NCBI RefSeq assembly: GCF_000247815.1
Contig: NC_021681.1
Span: forward strand, 5,640,713-5,704,712
DNA length: 64,000 bases
Direction of reading: 5' to 3'
Origin: Ficedula albicollis
Lineage: Eukaryota; Chordata; Aves; Passeriformes; Muscicapidae
Part shown: positions 47,886 through 60,690 of the stretch, one piece after another
Layout: each line of letters begins with the position of its first letter
Numbering within the stretch: position 1 is the first letter of the stretch
The notes under the pieces: generated by a model
The model's input: the letters and a program-made list of their open reading frames with translations, nothing else
Told to the model about the DNA's origin: nothing
Databases searched by the model: none
Made by a program: the position numbers and the translations under genes

Positions 47886-49194
47886 AGAATAGAAAAATTT
47901 AGGCTTAATATTAAGGACAAACTTCTCGGCAGAGATATCTGTTACTCTGATACCAGCCCCATCCATGGCAAACACAAACTGCCTAATTACTGCTCCCGCT
48001 GCTAATTGCTGATAACCAGCATCTTCTGCTTTGGATTGGGGTGATCACAACAAGCTGGGAGGATGGACCCAAGGGGGATTATTTGCTTCCCCCATATTCT
48101 CCAGGAATCTCTAAGCACCACACCTAAAAAGGCGAAGTGTATCCCTCATTAGGGACCAATGTCTTCATGGCAGTGTGGAGATCGAAGGGAAGGGAAGCAT
48201 GGAGAGGCTGGAAGACACATCCACAAGGATCTCCCCGACCCTGGAGGTGGCTGGACAGGTTTATTGGGTCCTGCAGGGCGGAGGGACCAGCCTTTGGTTC
48301 AGCTAAAACACCCCAGTGGCCAACAGCAAAACTGGGCCCAGAGGGCGGCTGGGGAAGCCAGAGGGTATCAGAGGTGACAATTCAGAGGGAAAAATGTGAG
48401 TTGAGGTGACAAAAAGCCTTTCCCAGAAGACTTGGTAAAAAGTGCTGCTTCTCCCTGCGCGCTTTAAAAGTCACCATCGACATCGCTTGGAGAGAAAGCC
48501 ACCCATTAAAATAAGAGTGTGGCAGGAAGGGAGGTATTTCAAAATGCAGCTGGGAATTATTCCCATTGAAGATGGAGTAGGAATTTTGCAAAAAAATTTA
48601 ACAAACCCCAGAAAATAATTTCTCCTTTTGTACTTGAAACAGTTTTCGTGGAAATGGTTTCCCTTTGCCAGATCCTGTCTGAACAGAGAAGTCCACAGCA
48701 ACTCCTTGGAACTGCTGGACCTTCCCTGGTGCTGCCACTGCTCCACTTCCTCTCCATCCCTTGAGGAAAGCCCTGTTTAGAGGGAGGAGGATGCATTTCC
48801 CACCAGCACGACACAGGGAAGGAGCAGGATGCGACAGGATCTGGATAACCCCACCCTCAAGCTGTGGGATGCAGGTGTTTAAGATCCCTTCTTCTCCACT
48901 TTTTTTCCTGTGATCATCTAAATATTCAAGTTCTCAGCCCCTGTTCAATTTACTGATGCCCTGTGAAGAGTGGAAATAGGAATGCAGCCCCTTTTCCACC
49001 CCAAAATCCTGCCAAGGTGGGAGGTAAGATGCTGGTACCTCTCACCAGGCAGGCAGGGGCTCTCCATGCCCTCAGGGTTTATTCGAGGGCCATTTCCTAA
49101 TTAATATGCACGGCTTTTGATTATTTTCTCACCTGCTGTTTCTTGTACATCCCATCCATAAAAAATTCCCCCAATTTCCAAATAAACCCAAGGC
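47886..49194. other. Noncoding stretch
   Basis: No recognisable repeat. A small AT-rich patch near 47,890-48,010 ('cctaattactgctcccgctg', 'ctaattgctgataaccagc') could be regulatory. No gene. Confidence 0.45.
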
Positions 49195-49740
49195 CCACTT
49201 TTGAGCTCGAAGCTGTACATTAGTCAGACTCATTTGCCTGGGAACATGAAAGTCCCTTCCTATTTATCTCCTCATTTGAACTACATAAATAGCTCCCAGC
49301 ACAAACTCCTCATCTTTCCAACATTATCCCAGCAAATAGCAGCCTTTGAAAAAGAAAAATTAGTGGTGGGTAATTATTTTTGCGGCAGATACCAAAATGA
49401 TAATTTCTTAAACAATTACTTTGAAATATTAACAATTGTTCTCTAAATTCCAATTTAATTCCTGATATGAATTATAGTTTGTCAGATCTGGGCTTCGGAA
49501 ACATTTGTTCTTTGCACAGAACATAAAAAATGCCAGGGTAACCTTTCGCCTCCACAGCCTCCGAGCAGAGCCAAATGCCTCCGCTCTTGTTTTATCAACA
49601 CAAATAATTAAAACACAGGAGAATGTTTGGGATTTATACAGTTGTTTTTGGCATCTTATTCATATTTATTTGATCTGTAAGATATCATTTTAATTAAAAG
49701 CTCGCTCTCTCTTCCTCCCTCCTCTGCCCAGAGAATAAAT
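49195..49740. promoter_or_regulatory. Strong candidate conserved noncoding element
   Basis: The longest AT-rich unique block in the window. It contains 'cctatttatctcctcatttg', 'gtgggtaattatttttgcgg', 'caaaatgataatttcttaaa', 'tttgaaatattaacaattgt', 'caacacaaataattaaaaca' and 'taagatatcattttaattaa'. Many distinct homeodomain- and SOX-type words occur without tandem repetition. It ends before a 'tctctcttcctccctcctct' pyrimidine tract. No coding frame of interest. The enhancer role is inferred. Confidence 0.45.
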
Positions 49741-50559
49741 TATTTATAACAGCCCTGCTGCCTCAGACACCGCTTGGAACGTGGGATGCCGTGCTGGGAT
49801 GGCACTGCAGTGCCAGGCACTGCCCTGGGCACAGCCCTGCTGTCTCAGCCAGGGTAAAACACCTGCAGTGGTGGCTGCACCCACCCAGGAGCACGGGGGA
49901 GCCCTTTGGCACATGCTCCCCCCTGGAAATAAAAAGGTGTTTTCTCCTGTGTGAGGGTTAAATTGGTTTAAAAGCCTCTCCCTGCTGCCGTGGTTTGGGG
50001 CAGGGGTTGGGATTATCCACACGCCCCCGTCAGCAGAGGCAGCCCAGGAGGATCTGTAGGATCACACAAGACCCCAGCCAGCAGCTGGGAAGTCTCCTGT
50101 GGAAGCACATTTACTACAAAGACCTTTTCATCTCATTTTTTCTCTTGCCTGCCTTTGCTCCCCACAGTCCAACCTTTACTCGCTCCTTTTCTCTTCAGTC
50201 AGCTTCAGATGCAGCTCAGAGCAGTGGGTTAAAATTTTTAAAAATGGGATTTTTTTTCCTTACTGCTTTTGAAGTCTGAGGGTTAAATCTAGAGAAGGAG
50301 CTTTCCCACTGAACACAACACTTATCAAAGCCATCCTGAAGCCTCTGGAGTTCAGCTGGAGCTTCCCAGGCATAAAGAGCCAGGATCCTCTTTGCAAGCC
50401 AATATTTGGAGGTAACAGGGTCCTACAGAGCCTCCAGCACGTCCCAAGGGCCACAGGCCACAGCTTTCCTGGGCAACATCACCCTGCTGCCAGATGGGCT
50501 TCCCTGGGACTTCTCATGCTGAAAACACAGCTCCCAGTGGCTGGATTTAACTTCAATTA
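49741..50559. other. Noncoding stretch
   Basis: No gene or repeat recognised. Confidence 0.45.
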
Positions 50560-50790
50560 TCCTTGATTAGTGCTCAGGTTGATGAGGAGCTGCAGTTTGG
50601 GCTGGGCTCCATCCCTTCCTGCTCCCACAGCATCTCCATGGGCACTTCATGCTCTGGGCTCCCTCTGGAAGGAGTCTGATTTCCATAAATGAGGCCAAAA
50701 TTCCTCCCTGGTATAGGTCACCTAATTAAATCCCAGCACCTGGAATTATTTATGATCCTTTACAGCCATGCAAATTGAGCGCTCGGAGAA
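50560..50790. promoter_or_regulatory. Candidate regulatory patch
   Basis: 'caattatccttgattagtgc', 'cacctaattaaatcccagca', 'ggaattatttatgatccttt' and 'catgcaaattgagcgctcgg' contain TAAT cores and an octamer-like ATGCAAAT. Composition and motif evidence only. Confidence 0.32.
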
Positions 50791-51484
50791 TTTTCAGGAG
50801 GGTTTCTGAGTAACCAGGGGAGCCCTACTTGGTCTTATCTAAAATTAGCCCCCTGCCCATTGCTCCAGGGGCTTTTTGCCAAGCTGACCTCGCTCTTTGG
50901 GAGATTTTCAGGATGGATTTTTTCAGCAGCAGGAGCTGGAGGTGGAATGGCCCTGGTTTGATGCAGCTACAGGATGAGCTGGACACGGATATGTTGTTGG
51001 TTTGGAGGCTGTGGGGACCATGAGGGGGTATTAGGGCCATGGGGCATCTCCTGTGGGTTTGGGGAGCTTGGCTCACCCCTCAAAGGCAGCATCACCTGGG
51101 GCAGAGCTGGTCCTTGGGTTTGGATTCTTCCTGGAGCTCCCTCTGTGGTGCAGCCACCTCCTTCCAGAGGATGATTTCAGTGCAGAGGATAATGGGAGAA
51201 CAGGGTGATTAGAGAAAAAAAAAATCAGAGAAAAAGCACCCCAGCTGGGTTAAATGAATGGGGTGCTGCATTTCAAACCCTGAGCAATGGGAATTGGAAT
51301 GTCCAGGAGACTGAGGAGGGATTTGTACATGTCTGTGAGCTTCTGCCACTTCCCAGCCACAATCAAAGGCACCTGAAATAAAGAAGGAAAAAACACATTA
51401 AATCCCTTTTGTAATGGGTCTGAGGGAATTAATTCAGGAGATGCAACCTGGGGAGTCGCACTGATGATGCCTCTGCTCCCTACA
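50791..51484. other. Noncoding stretch
   Basis: No gene or repeat recognised. An A10 tract occurs at about 51,217. Confidence 0.45.
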
Positions 51485-51735
51485 AGCTCTGGAGAAGTGG
51501 AGACCTCCCAGCACCTTCCAGGACCTGAGCTGGCTACAGGGAGGACAGAGAGGGACTCTTCATCAGGATCTGTAAGGATAGGACAAGAAGCAATGAGTTG
51601 AAATAGAAACAGGGAAAATTTAAGTTAAAAAATACATGGAAGAAATCCTTCCCTGGCACAGTTGCCCAGAGGAGCTGTGGCTGCCCCATCCCTGGAAGTG
51701 TCTGAGGCCAGGCTGGACAGGGGGAACATTCCCCC
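51485..51735 (+). mobile_element. CR1 fragment lacking its 3' end
   Basis: 'tcatcaggatctgtaaggat', 'aggacaagaagcaatgagtt', 'agaaatccttccctggcaca', 'gttgcccagaggagctgtgg' and 'tctgaggccaggctggacag' match plus-strand CR1, but the usual terminal 100 bp is absent. The copy was broken after insertion. Confidence 0.8.
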
Positions 51736-52046
51736 TAGACACAGAATTTCATCACACACCAAGCCCATGTGGGTATTTCTCCAGCTAAGTTTACATTTAT
51801 TCTGTTAATTTTCTTCAGTTCCCCAGCTCCCCTTTCCCTTTTTTCCCTTTCTCGCTAGCCCCAGTCTCCAGATATCTCCAAATTTTCTCAAGGAAAGAAG
51901 CTGCTTTCAAGCAGGACTAAAATAAACAAGGTCATTGGAAAAGATAAAAAATAATGAGTTCCTTTCTGTAGTACTCCTTGCTCTCCTCTCACTCCCCTTC
52001 CCCCCTTTCATCTCACTCCAGAAAAAAGGAAAATAAATCTTTTCTA

Positions 52047-52066
52047 ATCCCCTCCGAACCCTGCCT

Positions 52067-52115
<49 letters not shown>

Positions 52116-52135
52116 TCCCCTCCGAACCCTGCCTC
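52047..52135. repeat. 47-bp G run between duplicated 21-bp flanks
   Basis: G fills 52068-52114. The 21 bases just before it (52047-52067, starting 'atcccctccg' and ending 'ctgcctc') recur exactly at 52115-52135 just after it. Removing one flank plus the G run yields continuous sequence running into 'cagatccgcccgcg'. This is the same signature as the run at 8406, but here there is no natural G tract to explain slippage. Confidence 0.93.
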
Positions 52136-52246
52136 CAGATCCGCCCGCGATGCTCGTCGGAGCCGCGCTGGAAACGGCTGCGTGGCCCCAGAACACATGA
52201 AAAGCAATTTACTGCCCATTCCCCAAACCTCCCTCTTCCCCCCATG

Positions 52247-53924
<1,678 letters not shown>

Positions 53925-54220
53925 TGGGATGGCTTTGGTTGCATAGGATTTTAAAGCCCATCCAGTCCCACCCCTGCCATGGGCAGGAGCACCTTCCACT
54001 GTCCCAGGTTGCTCCAAGCCCTGTCCAACCTGGCCTTGGACACTGCCAGGGATCCAGGCCACTATTCCAGGCTGCTCCAAGCCCCATCCAGCCTGGCCTT
54101 GGGCATTTCCAGGGACCCAGGGGCAGCCACAGCTGCTCTGGGCACCCTGTGCCAGGGCCTCCTCACCCTCCCATGGAACAATTCCTTCCCAATACATCAG
54201 CAGCCATCTGAGGGCCATCT
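53925..54220 (-). mobile_element. CR1 3' region with internal duplication
   Basis: 'ggaatcatgggatggctttg', 'cacccctgccatgggcagga', 'gcagccacagctgctctggg' and 'cccatggaacaattccttcc' are minus-strand CR1. The 'ccaggttgctccaagccctg' segment at 54004 is followed 63 bp later by a diverged copy, 'ccaggctgctccaagcccca' (54067). The internal duplication is therefore older than the exact ones elsewhere. Confidence 0.88.
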
Positions 54221-55430
54221 GCTACCCTGCCTGGAGCAGCACATCTCTGGAGAGCAGAAAGGACCCCCTGATATTGGGGTACACAGCCACAGCTGCAGCT
54301 CCACGTCTGTAAACTCGCACCTCAGGCCTCAGCAGCTCAGCCTTGATGGGGCAGCCATGGTGGCCACTGAGCCAGGGCACTCCTGTGCCAAGGCAGCACA
54401 GCCAACGCTGCCCCATGGGACACCCACCCAGCCAGCAGCAAGTCCAGGCTTGGACACATGAGCAACTGGCCCCAGGCTGGGCTGGCCAGCTGAGCTGGGC
54501 CCATTTTGGGCTCACTTTTGGGGCTGGCCATCTCCAAAGGACAGCCCTGCCCTGCAGGCCATGTGTCACACCTCCAGCTGGACCCAAGACAATCTCCTCC
54601 ACCAGCTCTGGTTGTGCTCTGGGCTGGGCTGGAGCCCCAAGCTGGTCTAAGCCAGGTCTTGGAATGGGCCTTTAGCTCTTCCCTGGTGCTCCCAACCCCA
54701 GCTCAGCGTGGCTTTGCAGCTCCAGCCTGCTCTGGCTGGTGAGGCAGGCTGTCCCCTCCTGTGCCCAGCTCCCTCCTGGCTGGCCTGCACCCAAAACCAC
54801 AGATGGAGGCCAGAAACCAGGAAACCCAAGAAGCTTTACATGAGAATCACTCTGAAAAGAGCTGCAGAGAGGAGGGGGAGGCAGGGGAGGGGGAGCAGGG
54901 AGCAGCTCCACAGCTGTTGTCTTTCATGTCCTTTAAAGCTCCCGTTATGCCGGTTTTTTAATTAAAATGTTTTTTAAGAGGCTGCTGGGATTTACTGCTC
55001 CTTGTCCTTGGTGGAGGTGAGCGGTGCCAGGAGCAGGAGGATGCAGGCATGGGGAGGCAGAGCCCCCGAGCCAAGGGCACAGATCCTGCCTGCTCCAACC
55101 TCTCATCACAGGGAAGGGGAGATCCAGAAAACAAACAAGATAAAATCCTGGAAATCCAGGAAAATCCAGGATGCTGCTCCAGACCCTCAGACAGGGCAGG
55201 AATAACTCCAAATCCCTGTGTCTGTGCCTTGCTTGGGCTCAGTTTTGATGGTTTGTTGTCGTGGTTCAAGCTGTGGCTGGGGGGTGAGCGGTGAGCTTGG
55301 GAAAAGGTAAATCCAGGGAAAACAAATCCTTTCTCCCAGTAAAACATGCCCTGAAAACCTCGCCTACAAAAGAAGGCTGAGCTTTAATCCCAGCCGGGCA
55401 GAATTTTCTGTGTGTTTGTGAAATAAATGA
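54221..55430. other. Noncoding stretch
   Basis: G+C-rich ordinary sequence. Frames of 110-130 codons on both strands overlap and lack domains. A small AT-rich spot at 54,945-54,985 ('tttaattaaaatgtttttta') is noted. No gene or repeat recognised. Confidence 0.45.
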
Positions 55431-55528
55431 TCTCCCTGTGCTTAGCCAAAGCAGTTATTAATGTTTTCACAGCAGAGGAGACACGCACTGCAATCACAGG
55501 ACCTGTGAGTGATGAATAATGAACACCT
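55431..55528. promoter_or_regulatory. Candidate conserved noncoding element, left part
   Basis: 'gcagttattaatgttttcac', 'gacacgcactgcaatcacag' and 'gagtgatgaataatgaacac' are unique sequence cut off by the A-G-A sandwich at 55529. With 55740-55935 it may form one element interrupted by faulty sequence. Confidence 0.33.
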
Positions 55529-55547
55529 AAAAAAAAAAAAAAAAAAA

Positions 55548-55586
<39 letters not shown>

Positions 55587-55603
55587 AAAAAAAAAAAAAA
55601 AAA
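55529..55603. repeat. A19-G38-A18 sandwich
   Basis: A at 55529-55547, G at 55548-55585 and A at 55586-55603, with no other base. The simplest underlying sequence is a single natural poly(A) tract split by inserted G. Confidence 0.95.
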
Positions 55604-55739
55604 CAACAGAGAAAACAGCAGCATTTGTTTGTAGGCCATCAGCAGTGAGAAGGCAGGGTTTGGCTCAACACTTAAAAGCAGTGTTTGACCCCAAGAAAGG
55701 CTCTCAGGGAGAGGGAGCCCTGGTGCCAGCGCCCCTGTG

Positions 55740-55935
55740 ACATGTGCTGGTGATGAGCGGGTAAATGATGGCAGGAGATAAGCCGAGCTCTGCTCCACGC
55801 CGGGGCTTTGCACAATATCACGGTTCATTATCGAGGAGCGCGCCACCCCGGCAGAATCCTAACCTAATGAAAGGCTTATTTTCCAGAGTAACAGTTCATT
55901 ACTGGACTTGCTCTGCCGCCTAAACCCCTGAGGTG
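55740..55935. promoter_or_regulatory. Candidate conserved noncoding element, CpG-containing
   Basis: 'gtaaatgatggcaggagata', 'cgccggggctttgcacaata', 'tcacggttcattatcgagga', 'acctaatgaaaggcttattt' and 'aacagttcattactggactt'. It combines a CpG cluster with ATTA cores and the near-repeated 'ggttcattat/agttcattac'. Unique, non-coding, and cut off on the right by a second A-G-A sandwich. Confidence 0.4.
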
Positions 55936-55938
55936 GGG

Positions 55939-55957
55939 AAAAAAAAAAAAAAAAAAA

Positions 55958-56015
<58 letters not shown>

Positions 56016-56039
56016 AAAAAAAAAAAAAAAAAAAAAAAA
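55939..56039. repeat. A19-G57-A25 sandwich
   Basis: A at 55939-55957, G at 55958-56014 and A at 56015-56039. The left A tract has the same length as that of the sandwich 410 bp upstream. Confidence 0.95.
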
Positions 56040-56447
56040 GCCCTGTGCAAGTCTGCTGAGCACGCAGTGAAATCCTGGTGGGTTGGGCATTTACAATTCT
56101 GCTGCAGCTCAGCTCTCTTTGAGGAGGGGAGATGCTGCTTGCTCTGAGTCAAAAGGGGGTTTGAGCCTTTGTTGGGCTTTACTGGGGGGTTTAGGATATG
56201 GATCAGGTGCCCATGCTGTGCCATGCCCAGCCTGGTACTCACCCAAGGACAGCAGCCTCTCCCTGCTGGCACAGACTCCAGAGGTGACAGATCTGACTGC
56301 AGCTTGGAAATCTGGATTTAAAACACATTTACAAATGAGACAAGAGGAGCTGGGAGAGCTGCTGAGCCCCAAATTCCTGACCTGCATCTCCTTATAGGAG
56401 ACTGTCCTGAGGGCAGTGTCTGGGAGCAGGATGAGGGCATGGATTAG
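56040..56447. other. Noncoding stretch
   Basis: Nothing recognised. Confidence 0.45.
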
Positions 56448-56870
56448 AATCATGGAATCAGGAACGATTTGGGTTGAATGGGAGCTTAAAGCCCATCCAG
56501 TTCCACCCCCTGCCATGGGCAGGGACACCTTCCACTATCCCAGGTTGCTCCAAGCCCCATCCAGCCTGACCTTGGACACTTCCAGGGATGGGGCAAACAC
56601 AGCTTCTCTGGGCATCCTGTGCCAGGGCCTCAGCACCCTCACAGGGAATGATTTCTCCCCATCCTGTGCCAGGGCCAGGGATGGGGCAAACACAGCTTCT
56701 CTGGGCATCCTGTGCCAGGGCCTCAGCACCCTCACAGGGAATGATTTCTCCCCAATACCCCATCTAATTCTGCCCTCTTTCAGCCTAAAGACACTCCTCC
56801 TTATCCTACCAAGGAGCCCCCTGTTCCTTTAGAGAGGAGACTATCCAAATCCATGTTTGAGAGCAAGGGG
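56448..56870 (-). mobile_element. CR1 fragment with internal 93-bp duplication
   Basis: 'agaatcatggaatcaggaac', 'ccaccccctgccatgggcag', 'ggacaccttccactatccca', 'cacagcttctctgggcatcc' and 'aggagccccctgttccttta' form a minus-strand CR1 of about 420 bp including the duplication. Non-coding. Confidence 0.9.
56582..56767. repeat. 93-bp tandem duplication inside a CR1
   Basis: 'ccagggatggggcaaacaca' at 56582 recurs at 56675. Both copies run through 'gcttctctgggcatcctgtg' to 'gggaatgatttctcccca'. The copies appear identical and meet at 'ccagggccaggg'. Confidence 0.92.
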
Positions 56871-59084
56871 AGGATGAGCTTTCCCTCCCCTGTGGAGTCA
56901 GAGCTCTCCCATTCCCAGGAGCCCCATCAGGGACCGTGGTCCATGGACAACCTGCCAGGAGCCCGCAGAGATGTGGCTGCTCAAACAAAGCTGCTCATCC
57001 TCACTTCCAGCAGCAAAAGATGGCAAAATGTTGCCATCTGAGCCTTCTCCCTGCTCATCTGCTCCCAAATAGAAGGGGAAAGCAGCAAGACAGGCAACCA
57101 AGAGATCCCCAGCCTGGAGAAGAGGCACCTGCCAGTGAGGGCTGCTTTCATCCCAGTGTGGTGGGAGCAGAGCCTGGGGCCAGCCCAAAACTGTGGCTGC
57201 TTCCACATCCAGCCCAGCTCCAGGCTCTGCAAGCTGCTGTTAATCCAGGGGCCTCAAGAGCTAATGCACAACACATTCGCACTCTCCTCTGAATAAAAAG
57301 AAGGAAAAAGACAGGACAGGTAGCTGTGCAAAGCTGCAGTCACAGATCAGGCAGATGGACAGGGAAAGGCTTCCCTAAAATCTGTTCCAGGAGAATCTGC
57401 CCTCCGTGTTTTCAGCCCACCCATGTTTGGCTCATGAATCTGTTTGCCTACATCATTTGAGGGCGTAGCAGACAAAATCCCAGTGGTTTTTGGTAAGACT
57501 AAAGCTGTTCCATGGAAAATGTAAGGAAAGCTCCTTCCTCAGGCTGGTCTGCAATGCAGGACAGAGCAATTCCAGAGGTCTGGAGCCAGGGAGGGCCATC
57601 AGGATGCAATGCTGCTGTCAGGCAGCCAGCAGTTCCCTGCTGTTTCCTCACTCCACTTTCCAAGCACCACCCATCCCCTCCCAGAGCAGCAGCTCTTTCT
57701 GCCAGCTGGGGCTGTTGAAAAAATGAAGGCTCACAGTCAAAAATTTGGGGAAATTACAGTTATTTGTGCTTTTTCCAGGAGGGAAGAGGGCTTGTCTCTG
57801 TTAACAGCCCCAACTAAAAGTCAGGTATTTAGTCTCAAAGTTGCCTGTGCTTCCTCTATGGTCACCAGGATGGCAAAATCTCTCGAGGACTCCTGATCCC
57901 ATCCCTCATGGACACCCTTTGGGACAGGAAAAATGGCCTTCTGCAAGGAACCTGCTTGTGCACGGAGCAGAGAGAGAGTTAAAGACTGAGCATGCACCTC
58001 GTTTTGCTGTGACTGGTGAGGTGAGAGGAATCCCAGCCCATATGTTTGAACACATCAGTTCTTCCTTCCCAACACCCTTCCAATTATGAACATCCAGCTT
58101 CCTTCTTCAGGATGTCATTGAAATGTCCATCACTGCACCAGGAGTTTGGCTGGAAATAATAAGGAAGGGAGGAGTGATCCTGTGTGAACCAGCAGAGCCT
58201 CCCAGCCCCCCCACAGCAGCATTTGTTCTCTTTTACACCTTTCCTCCCAAAATATGTCTCTGTAGAGCTGAAATGAAGGGCAGTGATCTCCTTCTCCAGC
58301 CCCTGGAGGTGACAAGGACATCCATGCACACTAATTTCCTGATGCTCCCATTAAACCAGCCCATCCTTCCCAGTCCTGTCCAGCTCTGACTGGGATCCTT
58401 CTCCACCATGGATGGCAACACTCCCAGAAGAGCTCAAAAGGGCAAGGAAACAAGAGTGAAACCACTCCTGGCTTTCAGTGGGCAGGCTGAGGGTTATGTG
58501 GTGATGGAAGAGGGGGATGGTTCACTGTCTCTTAAAACAGAGCTTGGGAACAGAGCTCTGGTCCCCAGCCGAGGCTGGTGGTGCCATTTGCTGTCACATC
58601 CAACAGCTGCACAGAAGGGACATGCTCTGATGTGGGCAAAGTCCTGCTGGCAATGAGGCCATCCTCATCCTGGGGTACTTGCCAAAGTCCACACAAGGCC
58701 CAGAGAGAAAGCAAACACTGAGGACCCAGTAGGCAATACCTGCAGGAGCTGCCACCTCCTCAGTGCTGTGTCCAGGGGATGGGAGAGCTGCTCCACACAC
58801 AGAGCTCAGGGTGGTGCCTGCTGGGCTCTGACTGCCCAAACTCCAAATCAAACCCTGGAAGAATAAAACCTTGATGTTCTCATCTCCATCCCAGCCTGAG
58901 GGGTGGATCAAGTGATTGGCTTCTGCCTCAGTTTCTCCTTGTACAGACTGGAATTAACTACATGAAAACACCCCCAGAAATCACATCAGGTTCTCTGAAG
59001 AACAGGGTACCTAAAATTGGTGGGTCTATTTATAAGAGTTGCAGGTAATGGGATGCTAATCCCATTCATTAACACTCAGACTCT
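56871..59084. other. Long noncoding stretch
   Basis: About 2.2 kb without a recognisable repeat or gene. The many frames of 60-118 codons have no domain. Confidence 0.5.
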
Positions 59085-59240
59085 GCTCATTAGTGTCGTT
59101 TTACTCTTCCTTCACAAGGCCCAGATTTCTATTTTGCACATAATCTGTTTTATTAAGCAGTTTTTTCATAGCAAAAAAAGTTTTCTCTTCCGTGCATGTT
59201 TTTTTTATAAGTCCCCTCGAATCTAATTAGGCCCCAAAAG
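59085..59240. promoter_or_regulatory. Candidate regulatory patch
   Basis: 'tgctcattagtgtcgtttta', 'gcacataatctgttttatta' and 'cccctcgaatctaattaggc' occur in unique T-rich sequence. Composition only. Confidence 0.3.
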
Positions 59241-59807
59241 GTTCAAGGAAGTTTGGGTATGTATCCAAACTTCAGGAGACTCACTTGGAACTCCACCTCC
59301 AAAGCTTTTAAGTTTTACTGATCATTGCTCTGTGTTCCACATTCTTCCTCTGTGTCACTCCATAATTATTCTGTTTTTCAAGATTGGAGCTCTCCTGGGG
59401 AAGAAAAGATCTTTTGTCATATCAAACATCTCCCAGTGGGTGAAACCCCAGCACCAGCCTGGGCGAGGGGCTCTGCCCACCCTTGGGAAACATTCACTTC
59501 CCATCCCTTGGAAATGGAGAGCAACTCAGCAGGGCTTCTGAAGTCCTTCCCAGACTCTATTCTGCACAGAATTATTAAACCTCCTGAGAGATGGATTCTC
59601 CCCGTGGGCTCAGCTCTCCCCGTGGGATGCTGAGGTTGAACCCCAGGACTGCACCTGCAGCTGAGCTCTACTCCAGCCAGGAAAAAAAACACTGGAGGAC
59701 GGGAAGCACAAGCTGTTATTTGTGCATCCTGCTTGGCATTCCACATCATCTCAAAGCCATCAGTGGAAAACTCAGCCTGGGACCAGCCTCACAGCAGACC
59801 CCACGTC
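59241..59807. other. Noncoding stretch
   Basis: No repeat or gene recognised. Confidence 0.45.
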
Positions 59808-60040
59808 CTCACAGAACCATGGAATCGTTTAGGATCAAAGAGCCCTCTCGGGACATCGAGTCCCACTGTTCCCCACCACTGACCCACGTGCCCAAATGCC
59901 ACATCCACACAGCTTTTAAACCCCTCCAGGGACGGTGTCACCACTCTGGGCAGCTGTGCCAGAGCTGGGAAACCCTTTCACTGAAGGAATTTTCCTAATC
60001 TCCACCCTGGTGCAACCTAAGCCCGTTTCTGCCCATCACC
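59808..60040 (-). mobile_element. CR1 3' region, about 230 bp
   Basis: 'cagaaccatggaatcgttta', 'cgggacatcgagtcccactg', 'cacgtgcccaaatgccacat', 'gcttttaaacccctccaggg' and 'tttcactgaaggaattttcc' are from the same subfamily as 46473. Minus strand. Confidence 0.87.
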
Positions 60041-60429
60041 TGATCCTGGATCACATCCCAGCCCCAGACTTCGTGTGACAACTTTTTTGCCAGCGCATTT
60101 GTGAGAGAAAACACCCCAAAGAGGAGCAGAGATCCACCTGCAAGGCTTTCCAGATGTGTCCCTGCCAGCCAGAACACACCCCCAGCCCAGCATCTGGATC
60201 TTCACTGGCGTTCCCAGTGGTTTTTCCACCCTCAAGCTCCCTGATGCTGCAGAGGCACCACAGCAGGGGCAGCACCCACCTGGAACTGAGTGGTTTGTGC
60301 CCATGGAGCCCTCCCAGAGTCTGGGATCTGCACCCTGGCCCTGCAGCCTCTTTTCCTGCAGCCAGCAGGGTTTGCACTCCCTGCTGCTGAAGCCCCCCCT
60401 CTCCAACACCAGGTAGAGGATTTTGGGAG
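60041..60429. other. Noncoding stretch
   Basis: No repeat or gene recognised. A 172-codon minus frame (60051-60569) runs into the AT-rich candidate element and is not believable. Confidence 0.45.
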
Positions 60430-60690
60430 CTGCCATTCCTCCTCATTAGCATAACACAGTTAGCTCCATATTGCTCCAATTTGGGCACAAATTGCAATTT
60501 CATCCGGAGCTTTAAACAAATGGGGAAATGTTCTAAACCACGGGCTGTTATTGAATTAAATATTAACATAAATACAGAGCTGAATGGAGCACTGGATTAT
60601 TAATTTTAATATTTAATCCAACGAGAAACCTTATGGCTGTTTTTGGGTGGTTTATTTTCTTTAATCCAATTTCCCATCAGCACTAAAATT
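60430..60690. promoter_or_regulatory. Candidate conserved noncoding element
   Basis: 'cctcattagcataacacagt', 'gcaatttcatccggagcttt', 'gttattgaattaaatattaa', 'ggattattaattttaatatt' and 'taatccaacgagaaacctta' form a compact AT-rich block with TAAT/TTAATATT cores and rare CpGs. Unique sequence without a frame of interest. Confidence 0.42.

Noticed and set aside
52047..52135. Mobile element insertion with a 21-bp target-site duplication
   Set aside because: The insert consists only of G and the same duplicated-flank pattern occurs at 8398-8848. No element family is made of a G homopolymer.
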